Assembly: GCF_025244725.1 (NCBI RefSeq)
Contig: NZ_CP104203.1
Coordinates: 3,224,001-3,288,000 of the forward strand
Source: Chryseobacterium oranimense
Lineage (GTDB): Bacteria; Bacteroidota; Bacteroidia; Flavobacteriales; Weeksellaceae
Reading direction: 5' to 3'
DNA: 64,000 bases
Part shown: positions 26,403-34,826 of the stretch, piece after piece
Layout: every line of letters starts with the position of its first letter
Numbering within the stretch: the stretch's first letter is position 1
Notes under the pieces: generated by a model
Told to the model about the DNA's origin: nothing
Database searches by the model: none
Seen by the model: only the letters and a program-made list of their open reading frames with translations
Translations under genes and position numbers: made by a program

Positions 26403-27170
26403 ATGTTTAAAAATATAATTTCCAAAAGAGCTGTTATAACCCCTTTGCTGATGCTTTCCGCAATGTGGTTGGGTTATTTTCTACAAACACAAGGCTTTTT
26501 TCAAAGCTGTTTTGGAGCCATTATACCTTTATTGCCCGAAGGCTTACTGGGAATTATTACATCCCCCCTTCTGCATGGAAATATGGATCATATCATAAGC
26601 AACTCTATCCCGATAGCTGTGCTTCTGTTTCTTTTATATCAGTTTTACCCCTTGGTAGCCAATAAGGTTTTCATTATCGGCTGGCTGGCTACAGGGCTCC
26701 TGGTATGGCTTCTGCCTCCAATAGACATCCTTACCGGAGATTATATGTACACCTGCACTATTGGAGCCAGTGGTGTGGTTTATGTTCTTGCGTTTTTCCT
26801 GTTCTTCAGTGGGGTTTTTAAATGGAATACAAAGCTACTGACCATTTCGATGCTTGTCGTTTTATACTATGGCAGCCTGGTTTGGGGTATGTTTCCTGAA
26901 GAATTGTTTTCCAATCTTCAGGAACCCAGCAGAATCTCATGGCAGGCTCACCTTTCAGGAGCCGTTGTAGGCAGTATCATTGCTTTTGCTTTTAAAAATG
27001 TCGGGGAAAGGAAAAAAAAGTACATCTGGGAATTTCCAAACTATTACAGCGAAAAAGACGATAAACTGTGGCAGGAATACAAAGAAAACCACCCGGAAGA
27101 CTTTCTGGAGCTGCCTTATAAAAAAAGAGATGACATCTGGGATCATTTGGATGAATTAAGAAAAAGATAA
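26403..27170 (+). CDS. Rhomboid family intramembrane serine protease
   Basis: Polytopic membrane protein of 255 residues. The catalytic serine is in TIGASGVVYV (GxSG motif, near residue 123), the catalytic histidine in WQAHLSGAVVGS near 180, and the conserved HGNMDHIISN segment precedes them near 55. Six or so hydrophobic segments are visible, followed by a polar C-terminal tail of about 55 residues rich in Lys, Glu and Tyr. An in-frame TTG at 26397 is less likely than the ATG used. It is followed 33 bp later by dprA. Substrate unknown. Confidence 0.9.
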   Translation: MFKNIISKRAVITPLLMLSAMWLGYFLQTQGFFQSCFGAIIPLLPEGLLGIITSPLLHGNMDHIISNSIPIAVLLFLLYQFYPLVANKVFIIGWLATGLLVWLLPPIDILTGDYMYTCTIGASGVVYVLAFFLFFSGVFKWNTKLLTISMLVVLYYGSLVWGMFPEELFSNLQEPSRISWQAHLSGAVVGSIIAFAFKNVGERKKKYIWEFPNYYSEKDDKLWQEYKENHPEDFLELPYKKRDDIWDHLDELRKR

Positions 27171-27203
27171 AGCTTATTTTATTACATTTGAAAAAAAACA
27201 CAC

Positions 27204-28313
27204 ATGATCACTGAAGAATATCTCTATGCAATTGCCCTGCGCGAATGCAGCCTGATCGGCGATATTAATTTTCAAAAGCTTATAAAATCCTTCGGAAGTG
27301 CTGAAGAAGCCTGGAAAAAAGCAAAAAAGGATTATTCAAAGACCGACGGCCTGGGGAGAAAAACAGTGGCCGAGATCGGCAACAAAGATTATCTGGAATT
27401 TGCAGAAAAAGAAATACAATTCTGCGAAAAGAATAATATCCGGATTAAACTCCGCCACCTTAAGGAACTTTCCAGTCTGCTTAATGAATGTGATGATGCT
27501 CCTGCAATCCTTTATCAAAAAGGAAACTTTGATGATTCCCTGCAAAAACTGAGCATCGTAGGAACCAGGAATATGACTTCTTATGGAAAGCAATTTATAG
27601 AAGATTTCTTTGAAGCATCCCAATCTTCTAAATACATATCTGTGAGCGGATTAGCTCTTGGAGTAGACAGGGAAGTTCACGAACAGTCCCTTCACTATAA
27701 AGTTCCGACAATAGCGGTCCTTGCCCACGGATTTCACACCTTATACCCCTCCAAAAACAAAAAATTATCTGAAAGGATTCTCCAGGAGGGCGGATCATTA
27801 ATTACAGAATTCAATTCCTCCCGGAAACCGGACCGTGAAAATTTTATTCAGCGAAATAGAATTATAGCTGGAATTTCTCCTTCAACCATAGTGGTGGAAA
27901 CCGGTTTTGGCGGCGGCTCAATAAGCACGGCAACCTTTGCCAATGATTATAACCGTGAGATATTTGCCCTTCCCGGAAAGATAACAGATCCTAACAGTCA
28001 GGGATGCAATCAGCTGATTTTTCAAAATAAAGCAACTGCCATTTCCACCATTAAGGATCTGATGGATTCGCTTGGGTTCAATCTCTCAAAAGAAAAAACG
28101 GGTGAACTGTTTCCATACAGCGAGACGGAGGTTCAACTTACTGAAATTCAAGGAACCGTATATCAGACGATCAAAGCCCATCCTCAGGTATCTCTGGACG
28201 ATCTGGCTGAGAAGATTTCAGTGCCATCTTATAAAATTCTTCCTACAATTTTAGAATTGGAGCTTTTGGGGAAAGTAAAATCATTTTCCGGGAGACAATT
28301 TGTGGCAATCTGA
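27204..28313 (+). CDS. dprA: DNA-processing protein DprA
   Basis: Cytoplasmic protein of 369 residues that binds incoming single-stranded DNA and loads RecA during natural transformation. A short helical N-terminal region precedes the Rossmann-like DprA domain, with LSIVGTRNMTSYGK near residue 115, SGLALGVDREVHE near 150, LAHGFHTLYPSKN near 173 and NFIQRNRIIAGIS near 214. The C-terminal ~60 residues form the usual winged-helix-like domain. It probably shares a transcript with the rhomboid gene. No other competence genes are nearby. Confidence 0.95.
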   Translation: MITEEYLYAIALRECSLIGDINFQKLIKSFGSAEEAWKKAKKDYSKTDGLGRKTVAEIGNKDYLEFAEKEIQFCEKNNIRIKLRHLKELSSLLNECDDAPAILYQKGNFDDSLQKLSIVGTRNMTSYGKQFIEDFFEASQSSKYISVSGLALGVDREVHEQSLHYKVPTIAVLAHGFHTLYPSKNKKLSERILQEGGSLITEFNSSRKPDRENFIQRNRIIAGISPSTIVVETGFGGGSISTATFANDYNREIFALPGKITDPNSQGCNQLIFQNKATAISTIKDLMDSLGFNLSKEKTGELFPYSETEVQLTEIQGTVYQTIKAHPQVSLDDLAEKISVPSYKILPTILELELLGKVKSFSGRQFVAI

Positions 28314-28447
28314 CATTTAACGATTTCTTAATATTGCATTATTTGAGACGTAACTTTTAATTTTTAATAAAATTTATACAAGAATTATCAATTTAATAAT
28401 ATTTCGATACATTATTATTTAATTTTCAACAATGTTGAAATACAGTA

Positions 28448-28477
28448 TTGTGAATCTTGAAAAAAAAATTAAATTTG
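28448..28477 (+). promoter_or_regulatory. Flavobacterial promoter of gdhA
   Basis: TTG at 28448-28450 and TAAATTTG at 28470-28477 are 19 bp apart, a full consensus match 26 bp before the start codon. The rest of the 190-bp gap before it is AT-rich with no other recognised site. Confidence 0.7.
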
Positions 28478-28503
28478 TTGACAATAATATTCAACCCTAA
28501 TAT

Positions 28504-29862
28504 ATGGAACAATATAATATTGACCAGAAAATCCAGGAGTTTATTGCCAAGATTGAAGCAAAAAATCCTAATGAACCAGAATTTTTACAAGCCGTAAAAG
28601 AAGTAGCTGTGACTGTAATTCCGTTTATTATGACCAAGAAGGAATACACAGGAATGAAGCTTCTTGAGAGAATGGCTGAAGCTGAAAGAATTATTATCTT
28701 CAGAGTTCCATGGGTTGATGATAAAGGAGAAATCCAGGTAAACAGAGGTTTCAGAATCCAGATGAACTCTGCGATCGGACCTTACAAAGGAGGAATCCGT
28801 TTCCATCCTACTGTAAACCTTTCAGTTCTTAAGTTCTTAGCTTTCGAGCAGGTATTTAAAAACTCACTAACCACTCTTCCGATGGGTGGAGGTAAAGGAG
28901 GTTCAGATTTCGATCCGCAAGGTAAATCTGATATGGAAGTAATGCGTTTCTGCCAGGCTTTCATGACTGAATTATGCAAACATATCGGTCCTGAAACAGA
29001 CGTACCTGCAGGAGACATTGGTGTAGGAGCCAGAGAAATCGGTTACCTTTTCGGACAATACAAGAAAATCAGAAACGAGTTTACAGGAGTACTTACAGGA
29101 AAAGGGCTTGCTTACGGAGGCTCACTGATCCGTCCTGAAGCTACAGGATACGGAGTAGTATACTTTGCAGAGCAAATGCTTAAAACTATCGGACAGGATT
29201 TCAAAGGAAAAACAGTAACGGTATCAGGTTTCGGAAACGTGGCCTGGGGAGTGATCAAAAAAGCAACTGAGCTTGGTGCTAAAGTGGTAACAGTTTCCGG
29301 TCCTGATGGATATATCTATGATAAAGACGGTATCAGCGGTGAAAAGATTGATTATTTACTGGAACTGAGATCTTCAGGAAACAACAGAGCTGAGGATTAT
29401 GCTAAAAAATATCCTTCTGCTGAATTCCACGCAGGAAAACGTCCTTGGAGCGTAAAATGTGATGTAGCATTCCCATCTGCAACCCAAAACGAACTGGATC
29501 TTGAAGATGCTAAGATTTTGGTTGAAAACGGATGTCTGTGTGTTACTGAGGCTGCCAACATGCCTTCTACCTTAGATGCGATCAACTATTTCTTAGATAA
29601 TAAAGTATTGTTCTCGCCAGGTAAGGCTTCCAACGCCGGAGGTGTTGCCACTTCAGGTCTTGAGATGACTCAGAACTCCATCCGTCTGAACTGGACTTCT
29701 GAAGAGGTTGATGCAAGACTGAAAGAGATTATGATCGGAATTCACAAAGCCTGCAGAGACTACGGAAAAGACGAAGATGGCTACGTAAACTACGTGAAAG
29801 GGGCAAATATTGCCGGATTCGTGAAAGTTGCGGAAGCAATGCTGGCTCAGGGAGTAGTATAA
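28504..29862 (+). CDS. gdhA: Glutamate dehydrogenase, NADP-type
   Basis: Hexameric-class glutamate dehydrogenase of 452 residues, interconverting glutamate and 2-oxoglutarate plus ammonia. The substrate-binding and catalytic region is PYKGGIRFHPTVN and LPMGGGKGGSDFDP (catalytic Lys, near residue 128), with the GDIGVGAREIGYLFGQYK stretch after it. The Rossmann nucleotide-binding domain has VSGFGNVAWG near residue 242. Length and motifs match the NADP-specific bacterial group. It has its own promoter and terminator, so it is a single-gene unit. Confidence 0.97.
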   Translation: MEQYNIDQKIQEFIAKIEAKNPNEPEFLQAVKEVAVTVIPFIMTKKEYTGMKLLERMAEAERIIIFRVPWVDDKGEIQVNRGFRIQMNSAIGPYKGGIRFHPTVNLSVLKFLAFEQVFKNSLTTLPMGGGKGGSDFDPQGKSDMEVMRFCQAFMTELCKHIGPETDVPAGDIGVGAREIGYLFGQYKKIRNEFTGVLTGKGLAYGGSLIRPEATGYGVVYFAEQMLKTIGQDFKGKTVTVSGFGNVAWGVIKKATELGAKVVTVSGPDGYIYDKDGISGEKIDYLLELRSSGNNRAEDYAKKYPSAEFHAGKRPWSVKCDVAFPSATQNELDLEDAKILVENGCLCVTEAANMPSTLDAINYFLDNKVLFSPGKASNAGGVATSGLEMTQNSIRLNWTSEEVDARLKEIMIGIHKACRDYGKDEDGYVNYVKGANIAGFVKVAEAMLAQGVV

Positions 29863-29871
29863 AAAATAAAC

Positions 29872-29900
29872 AAAGGTTGGGAATGTTCCCAGCCTTTTTT
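29872..29900 (+). terminator. Terminator of gdhA
   Basis: AAAGGTTGGG (29872-29881) pairs with CCCAGCCTTT (29888-29897), with one G-T pair and a 6-nt loop, followed by a T run, 9 bp after the gdhA stop. Confidence 0.85.
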
Positions 29901-29950
29901 GATACAGCCTGTTCCCGGGATAATGGGAAAAAAGTAAAAAGTGAAAGGAG

Positions 29951-29979
29951 AAAGCGCAGTATTCGTACAGCGCTTTTTT
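29951..29979 (+). terminator. Second hairpin with T run upstream of the DUF1801 gene
   Basis: AAAGCGC (29951-29957) pairs with GCGCTTT (29970-29976), with inner GTA/TAC pairing around a TTCG loop and a following T run. It may back up the gdhA terminator or act as an attenuator for the gene starting at 29998. Confidence 0.65.
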
Positions 29980-29997
29980 TTATTTTTATACTATACT

Positions 29998-30366
29998 ATG
30001 AAAAACAATTTTAAAAACAGTAATGAATACATTCTATTGTTTCCTGAAGAAGTTCAGCAGAAGCTTATTGAATTAAGAGAAATTATTAACGCTGAAATTC
30101 CCGGCCTTGAGGAGTATATAGGTTACCAGATGCCGGCATTCAGATATAAGGGAAAACCTTTGGTTTATTTTGCAGGCTATAAAAAACATATCGGTTTTTA
30201 TCCAGGTGCTGAAGGTATCCGTGTTTTTGAAGAAGACTTTAAGCAAAAAGGGTACAAGTTTTCAAAAGGAGCAGTTCAGTTTCCTTTAGATCAGGATATT
30301 CCGGCAGAGCTGGTCAAGAAAATTGTACAGTTCAGAGCCGCTGAAATAGAACACAAAAAATCCTGA
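29998..30366 (+). CDS. DUF1801 family protein (YdhG-like, annotated as iron chaperone in relatives)
   Basis: Small cytoplasmic protein of 122 residues. EYILLFPEEVQQKLIELREII and LEEYIGYQMPAFRYKGKPLVYFAGYKKHIGFYPG match the DUF1801/frataxin-like YdhG family. The in-frame upstream start at 29941 lies inside a terminator-like hairpin, so ATG 29998 is used. The last bases overlap a minus-strand terminator. The iron-chaperone label for this family is tentative. Confidence 0.82.
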   Translation: MKNNFKNSNEYILLFPEEVQQKLIELREIINAEIPGLEEYIGYQMPAFRYKGKPLVYFAGYKKHIGFYPGAEGIRVFEEDFKQKGYKFSKGAVQFPLDQDIPAELVKKIVQFRAAEIEHKKS

Positions 30367-30385
30367 GACTTAACGCCCCAGGATT
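30353..30385 (-). terminator. Terminator after the small Ala/Thr/Gln-rich protein gene
   Basis: On the minus strand AATCCTG (30385-30379) and CAGGATT (30365-30359) form a 7-bp stem followed by TTTTT. It overlaps the 3' end of the convergent DUF1801 gene and lies 23 bp after the minus-strand stop. Confidence 0.7.
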
Positions 30386-30407
30386 CCCTTTCTACTTTGT
30401 TCAATAT

Positions 30408-30719
30408 TTACTTAGAGGACTTTGCTTTTTTCTTAGCTTTTCTTTCTTCTTTAGTTGCTTCTGCCGGTTTTGTAGCATCTGCAGCAGGTTCTGCACTCAC
30501 TGTGGCTGTAACATCGGCTGCAGCAGCCGGTGCGGCAGCATCTACCGTAGCAGTTGCTGTGGTATTTTGTGTTTGAGCACTGGCATCTGTAGAAGTTGTA
30601 GTCTGTGTCTGAGTTGTCTGGTTATTAGATGTATCGGCTGGCTTCTGAGTCTGTGTCTGAGCCGATACTGCGATTACGCCGACTAAAGTAAACGCTGCTG
30701 TTAAAACTAATTTTTTCAT
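30408..30719 (-). CDS. Small secreted Ala/Thr/Gln-rich low-complexity protein
   Basis: Protein of 103 residues with a normal signal peptide (MKKLVLTAAFTLVGVIAVSA) and a mature part made almost entirely of Ala, Thr, Gln, Asp, Val and Pro, ending in a very basic KKAKSSK tail. No globular domain is visible. It has its own terminator and a 112-bp upstream gap. Similar short disordered exported proteins are common in this group, with no known function. Confidence 0.7.
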   Translation of the reverse strand: MKKLVLTAAFTLVGVIAVSAQTQTQKPADTSNNQTTQTQTTTSTDASAQTQNTTATATVDAAAPAAAADVTATVSAEPAADATKPAEATKEERKAKKKAKSSK

Positions 30720-30833
30720 AATGTAATATTTTAAATGATTGTTTAACTTAAACGATGCTTTAATTACTAAATTATGCGTAATAGTCTTATTTAACGTACT
30801 TTATAATTATTTAAGATATTTTACCACAGAGGA

Positions 30834-31322
30834 TTATTTTGAAATATTTTTCATCATTTTTTCCACAAATTCAAATGCAGCCGGGCATATTACCGTGTTT
30901 TTCAGCATGAGATGATTGATCTGATAGATCTTTTTGCGGTCGGTATGAGGATATTCGCGGCAGGCTTTCGGCCTTACTTCATAGATCGAACAGGTATTGT
31001 CATTATTAAGGAAAAAGCAGGGAAGGTTCTGGAGCACCTTATCATTATCTTCGTCCACTCTTAAAAATTTAGCCTCAAAATCAGCCTGTTTCATTCTCAG
31101 ATGCTTCGATATACGCTCAATATCTTTTTCCGTATATAAAGGCCCGGTTGTTTTACAGCAATTGGCACACTGAAGGCAGTCTACTTCCCTGAAAACCTCA
31201 TCATGGGTTTCCTGAACTATATAATCAAGGTTTTTGGGCGGCTTTTTTTTCAATCCGTCCAGGAACTTTTTATGCTCTTTCTGCTTTTGTAAAGCCTGTT
31301 TTTTGTAGAGGTCTAAATCCAT
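30834..31322 (-). CDS. YkgJ family cysteine-cluster protein
   Basis: Cytoplasmic protein of 162 residues. The eight-cysteine pattern of the YkgJ (CxxCxxCC) family is present: CLQCANCC near residue 54, then CFFLNNDNTCSIYEVRPKAC near 102 and a late Cys in VICPAAF. The cysteines probably bind zinc or an Fe-S cluster. Its start overlaps the stop of the potassium channel gene by one base, so the two are translated from one transcript. Function unknown. Confidence 0.87.
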   Translation of the reverse strand: MDLDLYKKQALQKQKEHKKFLDGLKKKPPKNLDYIVQETHDEVFREVDCLQCANCCKTTGPLYTEKDIERISKHLRMKQADFEAKFLRVDEDNDKVLQNLPCFFLNNDNTCSIYEVRPKACREYPHTDRKKIYQINHLMLKNTVICPAAFEFVEKMMKNISK

Positions 31323-32293
31323 TATTCGGGATCTCCGGCTATAGCGGGAAGATCTGCTTTTTGATAGTCATTAATTTTATCCAGATCCAGTATTGTCGTA
31401 AGATCGCTGTTATCCGGATAATACATCAGGGAAAATTTTGCTCCGTAGACAATTTCTTTCGAAACATAAGAAGTCCTTTGAACCACGGTATTGGAAAAAA
31501 CTTCATCAAATGCCCGGACCTGAACAATAATCTCAATATTTGTGTTCTTAAAATCTTCTTCAGAAAAGCCGTAAAAAGGCGAGTTTTCATCTATTTTATG
31601 AACCACCGTCCAGTTGAGTGCTAATGTATTGATCTTGCTAAGGTGAGTGTCCAGCCTGTAAAAATTATTCTTGGCAACCCCATCTTCAACCACTTCAATA
31701 GCTGTTGAAAGGATTACATCAGCATCTGTGAGTGCATTATTTTTATAAGGAGCCAGCCTGAACATTAAAGCGATCTCATCCTGAAAAGGAGCTACCACCG
31801 CAATATCCGAAAACCTTAAATAGGCTCTCGGCCTTGAAAATCTTCCATAAAAAAGTCCGGTTGCAATGGCAAAGGTAAGCAATCCCAGAAAAGCTTCAAA
31901 AGTGGCTACCAGACTTGCCATAAACCCTACAGGTGCTATTCTTCCGTAGCCTACCGTGGTAAAGGTCTGCGAGCTGAAGAAGAATACATCAATAAACTCA
32001 TTTATCGGATCACTTTTATCAATTCCTGTAAGATGTTTTACCCCGATCAGATAATAAACGAGTGCAAATAGCAGATTAACAAGAACATATGCTATAATCA
32101 GATAAGATAAGAACCGGAATGTGGACAGATTGAGCATGGTGTGATACCAGCTCAGCCGGTTAAATACATTCACTCCTTTTCTTTTTACATTCGGAAGACC
32201 GTCTCTATTGATGAATCTTCCGGATGCATTGCTTCCAAAACCACTGTTCTCGGTATTTTTCTGACGGATCTTCTGTCTGAAGCCTCTTGCCAT
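31322..32293 (-). CDS. Inward-rectifier-type potassium channel (KirBac-like)
   Basis: Inner-membrane channel of 323 residues from the ATG at 32293. The N-terminal cytoplasmic segment (GRFINRDGLPNVKRKG) and SWYHTML amphipathic slide helix are typical of prokaryotic Kir channels. Two membrane segments flank the pore with selectivity filter TVGYG near residue 111. The C-terminal half is the cytoplasmic immunoglobulin-like Kir domain. A frame open further upstream would add 37 residues, but a -7 promoter box lies there and the shorter start matches the family. Confidence 0.9.
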   Translation of the reverse strand: MARGFRQKIRQKNTENSGFGSNASGRFINRDGLPNVKRKGVNVFNRLSWYHTMLNLSTFRFLSYLIIAYVLVNLLFALVYYLIGVKHLTGIDKSDPINEFIDVFFFSSQTFTTVGYGRIAPVGFMASLVATFEAFLGLLTFAIATGLFYGRFSRPRAYLRFSDIAVVAPFQDEIALMFRLAPYKNNALTDADVILSTAIEVVEDGVAKNNFYRLDTHLSKINTLALNWTVVHKIDENSPFYGFSEEDFKNTNIEIIVQVRAFDEVFSNTVVQRTSYVSKEIVYGAKFSLMYYPDNSDLTTILDLDKINDYQKADLPAIAGDPE

Positions 32294-32368
32294 TTTTATA
32301 TCATTTAGTTTTTTGTTGTGCTGACTGTAAATAAGCGAAAGTGTTTTATGATTTCTCTTTTTACAATG

Positions 32369-32376
32369 CAAAGATA
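32369..32376 (-). promoter_or_regulatory. Candidate -7 box for the Kir channel operon
   Basis: The minus strand reads TATCTTTG (full TAnnTTTG match), 75 bp before the preferred start. A TTG lies 25 bp upstream, slightly outside the usual spacing. Its position argues against the longer reading frame. Confidence 0.45.
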
Positions 32377-32510
32377 AAGTAAATGTTTTCATGAAATTTA
32401 TCAAAAACTTTTGATAAAGTCAGTTAGTGGTAATGGTGATGATTTTACGGAAATATACCAGACATTGATAAAGCTTTCCAAAAGAAACAATACTTTCCTC
32501 ATACAATACA

Positions 32511-32551
32511 AAAGGTGCTCCATGACTTTTTAAATTTATCATGAAGCACCT
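32511..32551 (-). terminator. Terminator after the T9SS Ig-like protein gene
   Basis: AGGTGCT (32513-32519) with CATGA pairs with TCATG and AGCACCT (32545-32551), one mismatch, 13-nt loop. On the minus strand it is followed by TTTTG, about 39 bp after the stop. Confidence 0.65.
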
Positions 32552-32589
32552 CTTTCTTATGCTGAGTAATATATTATAATCTGGTTAAC

Positions 32590-33693
32590 TTACTTTTTAA
32601 TAATCTTATGTTGAGCTTTTTTCCCATTTTCAAAGGTAAATTCTACGAAATAATTTCCATGAATCAATTTATTCATATTTATTGAAGTGATTTTATTGTC
32701 CTGCACAGATTGGACCAGCTTACCATCAACCGCATAAATGATGGCTTTCACCGCATTTATTTTTGAATTAATATGTAGGATATCATTTACCGGATTGGGA
32801 TAAAAATTAAAATCGTTATCATTAGAAACTTCGTTTACGGACAGGCAATTTGATGAGTTTACAGTAACAGCTAAACGGGTGGTACTTTCGCAGGCTCCTA
32901 CGACTTGAGAAGCATAGTAAGTTGTACCATTCACTAATGTGGTTGTACCAGGAAGCAAATTTCCTCCCGTAGCAGCATCATACCATTGTATGTTGGAGCC
33001 AGAAACGGCAAGGTTTGCCAAGGTCTGGGATGAGCAAAAATTTTGTGGCGAATTTCCCGTAGGAGCAGGAGTGTTTCCATCACATATCTGAAAAATTACA
33101 TGATCTAAAAAAGCAAAATTTCCTGCCTGATTAATATTATTTTTTACCCCTTTAAAGTTTACTCTGTTCGTTCCTGCAGGAAGGAGTATATTTTTGGTAA
33201 CCCATTGTTGGGATGTTGGTGTAAAGAAAGAAGGAATCGTCCCGCCTGTATTTAATTCCCCTGTCCGGCCAATCTCATAATCGTGCATTAATGTATAGGT
33301 TTGCCCTCCGTCCGTTGAGTATTCCAATAAAATGTGATCATCTGCGAAAACCGTCTGAAGAGCCACAGGCATAGTGTATCTATTAGCAGCCGCAAATTGA
33401 AATGAAACTCCAACAGGTGCATTAGTAGGGTTATTTAACACCGGAGATTTGACATTATAAGTGGAAAGCCCCTGACTATTATAGAAATTATACATTAACC
33501 CCCCTCCCATTCCTCCATTGGGAGAATCTACCGACGGGTTTTCAACTACGAGTACCGAAGCATTAGAATAATCCCATTGAGACTGAGTGGTACTCCCGCC
33601 AAAATCTTCAGTGTAAGGAAGACTAATCTGAGCTCCAATTACCATTGGACAAAATGCTAAAAGCTTCAAAAAACGAAAATAATTCTTTTTCAT
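32590..33693 (-). CDS. T9SS-exported protein with Ig-like domain and type A sorting domain
   Basis: Surface or secreted protein of 367 residues. A signal peptide (FLKLLAFCPMVIGAQ) leads to a jelly-roll-like domain, residues about 25-215 (VSFQFAAANRYT, LEYSTDGGQTYT). Then comes an Ig-like module of the kind common in Bacteroidota (CSSQTLANLAVSGSNIQWYD ... GTTYYASQVVGACES). It ends with the T9SS type A sorting domain (FNFYPNPVNDILHI ... GNYFVEFTFENGKK). An in-frame TTG at 33705 is not used. Ligand unknown; adhesion or glycan binding is possible. Confidence 0.88.
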   Translation of the reverse strand: MKKNYFRFLKLLAFCPMVIGAQISLPYTEDFGGSTTQSQWDYSNASVLVVENPSVDSPNGGMGGGLMYNFYNSQGLSTYNVKSPVLNNPTNAPVGVSFQFAAANRYTMPVALQTVFADDHILLEYSTDGGQTYTLMHDYEIGRTGELNTGGTIPSFFTPTSQQWVTKNILLPAGTNRVNFKGVKNNINQAGNFAFLDHVIFQICDGNTPAPTGNSPQNFCSSQTLANLAVSGSNIQWYDAATGGNLLPGTTTLVNGTTYYASQVVGACESTTRLAVTVNSSNCLSVNEVSNDNDFNFYPNPVNDILHINSKINAVKAIIYAVDGKLVQSVQDNKITSINMNKLIHGNYFVEFTFENGKKAQHKIIKK

Positions 33694-33890
33694 ATCGTAT
33701 GACAATATTTAAATTAATGAAAAACAATATTAGCATTCAGTTGGGCTATTTAAAAGAAGTTATCTTTCAAAATTCGTGAAATACAAAAGGATTGGATTGG
33801 TAAGAAGCTATAAATCAGGTGGTTTACTATGACAACATGTCCAATTATTTATTTTCTGTTTTATAAATGTAGCTGTGCTATAAACGACAA

Positions 33891-33922
33891 TAGAGGCTGT
33901 CTCAAAAGTGAGACAGCCTCTA
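33891..33922. repeat. Perfect 14-bp hairpin, probable IS-derived palindrome
   Basis: TAGAGGCTGTCTCA (33891-33904) and TGAGACAGCCTCTA (33909-33922) are perfect reverse complements around an AAAG loop. GAGGCTGTCTCAAAA resembles the ends of IS1182-type elements as I remember them, and an IS1182-like transposase remnant lies 70 bp downstream. The 197 bp before it, from the T9SS gene start, show nothing recognisable. Confidence 0.6.
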
Positions 33923-33990
33923 AAGCCTATATCAAGTATAATTATTTTGATAAAGATCAGAAAAACAAAACAATAACCTCTTCACCCTCT

Positions 33991-34112
33991 AATTCAAAGC
34001 TTTCAAAACTCCGATTCAAGGTCCATCAGCTTCTCAATACAAAGCGTGGAGTAAAGCTCAGAAAACAAAGGTGCCACGATGTAGAACCGGTTTTCGCACA
34101 GATCAAACATAA
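33991..34112 (+). pseudogene. Remnant of an IS1182-like transposase (C-terminal fragment)
   Basis: About 40 codons encode a fragment with LRFKVHQLLNTKRGVKL followed by RKQRCHDVEPVFAQIKHN, the near-C-terminal signature of IS1182-family DDE transposases (R-x-x-DVEPVFGxIKHN in intact copies). The catalytic part is missing and the match stops exactly after KHN, where an RHS-derived sequence begins. A plus-strand frame of 141 codons (33829-34254) runs through both pieces but is a chance composite, not a gene. Confidence 0.75.
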
Positions 34113-34216
34113 CTGGGTTTCCATTATAGGATTAAATACTACCAAGGATCTACCCCATACCAAATACTTAATCTTGGATTGTAGTACCTTGCCCCATAAT
34201 AATAAATACCTGTTTC
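34113..34216 (-). pseudogene. Orphan RHS-core fragment, frameshifted copy of part of the large RHS gene
   Basis: These 104 bp align with 35541-35645 inside the RHS gene, same strand, with roughly a dozen differences and one missing base. On the minus strand it reads ETGIYYYGARYYNPRL then SIWYGVDP, matching the RHS core except for one Leu/Ile change, after which the missing base shifts the frame into stops. It is a decayed copy of the region just before the toxin tip, displaced beyond the immunity gene. Confidence 0.85.
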
Positions 34217-34321
34217 AAAACTACCACACGAAAGGATTCGTGAGGCAGCGGTGACAGTCTTTTCAATTTAATGAAATTATTTACTTTATGATAGTATCAC
34301 CATCCTATAAGCATTATAAAA

Positions 34322-34819
34322 TTAAATTAGAGGCTTATTATCTAATATATCATTTAATAATTTTTCATTAACATCTTCTCTTCTGTTTATAATAATTCCA
34401 TAAATAAATTCCAATATTCTTGATAATTCATTTTTTAGCAAGTTAGAATCAATACTTAAAAAACTATTTTTATTTAATATGTTTTCATTATGACTTAAAA
34501 CAGTATTCCATTGTGATACAATATTAATATTATTGCCATCTTTTTTCATATCCCATATAACATCAAATGTATTAGATGGAAAAGTCATATGAAGCATATT
34601 ATCTTTTGAGTCTAAAAATTTAATTATATACACAAAATCGTCAAATATTATAGACAAATCATATTTATATGAAAGGAGTACATCAATATTATTCCAACTG
34701 ATACAAAAATAGTCTTCACTTAATGGAAAAATATTTTCTATTAATTCTACAAGTGATTCATATTCTTTTAATGACTCTTCCTCTTCAATGTGTGGATGAT
34801 TTAAAATAATTTTAAACAT
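34322..34819 (-). CDS. Candidate immunity protein for the RHS toxin
   Basis: Protein of 165 residues, Asn/Ile/Asp/Glu-rich and acidic, encoded in a stretch far more AT-rich than the neighbours, and starting 7 bp after the RHS toxin gene ends. An open frame extends upstream into the toxin gene, but the ATG at 34819 (MFKIILNHPHIEEEESL) is the sensible start. No signal peptide or membrane segment is seen, so it should act in the cytoplasm. No named immunity family is recognised; the call rests on position, size and composition. Confidence 0.65.
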   Translation of the reverse strand: MFKIILNHPHIEEEESLKEYESLVELIENIFPLSEDYFCISWNNIDVLLSYKYDLSIIFDDFVYIIKFLDSKDNMLHMTFPSNTFDVIWDMKKDGNNINIVSQWNTVLSHNENILNKNSFLSIDSNLLKNELSRILEFIYGIIINRREDVNEKLLNDILDNKPLI

Positions 34820-34826
34820 AATTATA

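Noticed and set aside
33829..34254. Plus-strand open frame of 141 codons
   Set aside because: It runs through a transposase fragment and an antisense RHS fragment, so it is a composite of two remnants and not a gene.
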